A DNA stretch of 64,000 nt. Source: Candidatus Enterococcus huntleyi (GTDB lineage: Bacteria; Bacillota; Bacilli; Lactobacillales; Enterococcaceae). A program made the position numbers and the translations under genes. The first letter of the stretch is position 1, and every line of letters begins with the position of its first letter. Of the stretch, positions 62,099 through 64,000 are shown one piece after another. Location of the stretch: positions 124,001 through 188,000 of the forward strand of contig NZ_MAEJ01000030.1 of the NCBI RefSeq assembly GCF_009933175.1, in the 5' to 3' direction. The notes below the pieces were generated by a model, which worked only from the letters and a program-made list of their open reading frames with translations, was not told where the DNA came from and did no database searches.

Positions 62099-62986
62099 AT
62101 GAATATTGCATGGTGGCAGATATTATTATTAACTTTATATGCAGGGTACCAAATTATCGATGAATTACAGATATATTCTTCAATGAGCGCACCTGTTTTC
62201 GCAGGATTAATCTCAGGAATCATCATGGGAGACGTAACAGCCGGATTATTAATTGGTGGAAGTATGCAGCTGACTATTTTAGGTGTAGGAACATTTGGTG
62301 GCGCATCGAGAATTGACGCAAATTCTGGGACAGTCTTAGCGACCGCATTCTCGATTGCTTTAGGCATGGATCCAGAACAAGCCATTGCGGCAATCGCCGT
62401 ACCGGTTGCTAGTTTGATGATTCAAATGGATATTTTAGGACGTTTTGCGAATACCTATTTTGCTCATCGAATTGATGCGCATATCGAAACAATGAACTAT
62501 AAAGGAATTGAGCGTAACTTCTTATTTGGTACAATTCCTTGGGCCTTTTCACTGATGGTTCCGGTCTTCTTAGCATTAACTTTCGGTGGGGAACTTGTCC
62601 AAAAAGTTGTTGCCTATTTGAATGGCGATTTGAAGTGGTTAGGCGATGGATTATCCGTTGCTGGAGCTGTTTTACCAGCAGTCGGGTTTGCTATCTTATT
62701 GCATTATTTACCAGTCAAAAAACATTTTGCTTATCTCGTTCTAGGATTTGTCATTACGGCTTTATTAACAACCGTCTTTGGCAATATTCAGTTACTTGGC
62801 ACAGGCGTTGCTAGTGTGGTCAAAGACTTCTCTGGTATATTTAATGCTTTACCAATGCTTGCAATTGCTTTAATCGGATTTGCCTTAGCATCTTTAAGCT
62901 ATAAGAATTCGCAGATTACACCACACGTATCAAGTGGGAATCAACAGACTTCTGATAAGGGGGAAATTGAAGATGACGAAATCTAA
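62099..62986 (+). CDS. PTS mannose-family component IIC
   Basis: 295 residues, with GGAGGAATAATTC before the ATG. Many membrane segments; 'MSAPVFAGLISGIIMGDVTAGLLIGGSMQLTILGVGTFGGASRIDANSGTVLATAFSIALG' is the sugar-binding signature of mannose-family IIC. The C-terminus is hydrophilic (HVSSGNQQTSDKGEIEDDEI). It overlaps the IID gene by 14 bases. Confidence 0.93.
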   Translation: MNIAWWQILLLTLYAGYQIIDELQIYSSMSAPVFAGLISGIIMGDVTAGLLIGGSMQLTILGVGTFGGASRIDANSGTVLATAFSIALGMDPEQAIAAIAVPVASLMIQMDILGRFANTYFAHRIDAHIETMNYKGIERNFLFGTIPWAFSLMVPVFLALTFGGELVQKVVAYLNGDLKWLGDGLSVAGAVLPAVGFAILLHYLPVKKHFAYLVLGFVITALLTTVFGNIQLLGTGVASVVKDFSGIFNALPMLAIALIGFALASLSYKNSQITPHVSSGNQQTSDKGEIEDDEI

Positions 62987-63782
62987 TTATAAATTAACAA
63001 AAGAGGACTTTGCCCAAATTAATCGTAGAAATCTATTTGGTTTTCAATTAGGTTGGAATTATGAACGGATGCAAGGTTCAGGATATCTTTACACTATATT
63101 GCCACAGCTTAGAAAAATATATGGCGATGATACACCTGAGTTAAAAGAAATGATGAAAACGCATGTTCAATTCTTTAATACTTCAAATTTCTTTAATACG
63201 ATTATTACGGGTATTGACTTAGCAATGGAGGAAAAAGAAGGTGTTTCAGCAAGAGAAACTGTTTCTGGTTTGAAAGTTGGTTTAATGGGACCTTTTGCGG
63301 CAATTGGCGATTCAATCTTCGCTTCATTAGTTCCGACTATATTTGGAGCCTTAGCAGCTAATATGGCCATTAATGGGAATCCAACTGGAATATTTGTTTG
63401 GATTGCGGCTCAAATTGCGATTATGGTTTTTCGTTGGAAACAGCTAGCATTTGCGTACAAAGAAGGCGTTTCTTTGGTTACAACTATGCAAAGTCGTCTC
63501 ACTGCTTTGACAGATGCAGCGACTGTTTTAGGTGTTTTCATGGTTGGGGCTTTAGTCGCAACCATGGTTAATGTGAAATTCTCTTGGGCACCAAGTATCG
63601 GCGATGTTACGCTAAATATTCAAAATAGTCTCGATATGATCTTGCCTCGTTTGTTACCAGTAGGGATCGTTGCTGCCGTGTATTGGTTATTAGGTAAGAA
63701 AAACATTACGTCAACAAAAGCAATTTTTATCGTGTTGCTTGTGTCAATTGTACTATCTGCTCTTGGCGTGATTTCAAAATAA
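62973..63782 (+). CDS. PTS mannose-family component IID
   Basis: 269 residues from ATG 62973 (GGGGGAAATT upstream), starting 14 bases before the IIC stop; the longer open frame to 62934 is inside IIC. 'INRRNLFGFQLGWNYERMQGSGYLYTILPQLRKIYGDD' and 'GLKVGLMGPFAAIGDSIFASLVPTIFGALAANMAING' are typical of IID. It forms the membrane channel with IIC. Confidence 0.93.
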   Translation: MTKSNYKLTKEDFAQINRRNLFGFQLGWNYERMQGSGYLYTILPQLRKIYGDDTPELKEMMKTHVQFFNTSNFFNTIITGIDLAMEEKEGVSARETVSGLKVGLMGPFAAIGDSIFASLVPTIFGALAANMAINGNPTGIFVWIAAQIAIMVFRWKQLAFAYKEGVSLVTTMQSRLTALTDAATVLGVFMVGALVATMVNVKFSWAPSIGDVTLNIQNSLDMILPRLLPVGIVAAVYWLLGKKNITSTKAIFIVLLVSIVLSALGVISK

Positions 63783-63801
63783 GTGATTGGGGGACAAAGT
63801 A

Positions 63802-64000
63802 TGGACAAACAATTAATTTTAGTTAGTCATGGGACACTCTGCGAGGAATTAAAGAAAAGTACCGAGATGATTATGGGCGCCCAACCGGCAATTCATACAG
63901 TTGCATTACTTCCCGAAGAGGGACCGGCAGACTTTCTGACGAAATTCAAAGCAGTGACTAAGGATTTGGATGATTTTCTTGTGATGGCTGACTTAATGGG
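63802..64000 (+). CDS. PTS mannose-family component IIA (partial)
   Basis: ATG 63802 with TTGGGGGAC upstream; open to the window end. 'KQLILVSHGTLCEELKKSTEMIMGAQPAIHTVALLPEEGP' is the EIIA-Man fold, with the phosphorylated H10 in 'VSHG'. IIA hands phosphate from HPr to IIB. It completes the transporter set IIB-IIC-IID-IIA, in the order found in gnb-type operons. Confidence 0.92.

Overview
The window reads as chromosomal DNA of a low-GC lactic acid bacterium, most likely an Enterococcus. This is inferred from AT-rich codon use, strong AGGAGG ribosome sites, separate coaB and coaC genes, an ECF transporter beside them, potABCD led by a cupin regulator, and housekeeping sets (ung-pta-tsaE, murB, ftsK) typical of enterococci. 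Species cannot be fixed from the sequence alone. No rRNA, tRNA or CRISPR array was seen.

Layout. 1-5870 is an accessory stretch: the tail of an amino-acid binding protein, a kptA gene broken by an in-frame amber codon, a DUF6287 surface protein, and then an IStron-like mobile element on the minus strand (group I intron core, truncated tnpA, intact tnpB). That element sits between two convergent, related promoters beside a short hydrophobic peptide gene and candidate small RNAs. 5870-16520 carries a 6-phospho-beta-glucosidase, ftsK, an orphan GntR regulator, a BceAB-type ABC transporter and small hypothetical genes. 16530-17680 holds decayed membrane-protein genes and a structured inverted-repeat element. 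A second, diverged copy of that element lies at 22898-23210.

17680-28400 contains a MarR-nitroreductase-DUF1304 operon with a clear operator, a LacI regulator pair, an anaerobic sulfatase-maturating enzyme joined to a TauE/SafE exporter, a thioesterase, an iron-type dehydrogenase, a phosphatase, a two-domain dioxygenase-like protein and a PadR-DUF1700 operon. 28500-41950 holds nrdI, a cation P-type ATPase with a terminator in its leader, an ABC exporter, a GrpB-family protein, a MazG-like pyrophosphohydrolase and several small genes.

42000-56320 is largely housekeeping: ung, pta, tsaE, a GNAT, an RpiR regulator, nucleases, an oxidoreductase, murB, the CoA pair coaB-coaC with an ECF S component, and regulator-potABCD for polyamine uptake. 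56590-64000 is a catabolic operon for a beta-1,3-galactoside such as galacto-N-biose. It has a GntR regulator with two palindromic sites, AgaS, a tagatose-bisphosphate aldolase, a cytoplasmic GH35 galactosidase and mannose-family PTS IIB-IIC-IID-IIA, with IIA cut by the window edge. Together these would import and phosphorylate the disaccharide, split it, deaminate the amino sugar and cleave tagatose-1,6-bisphosphate to triose phosphates.
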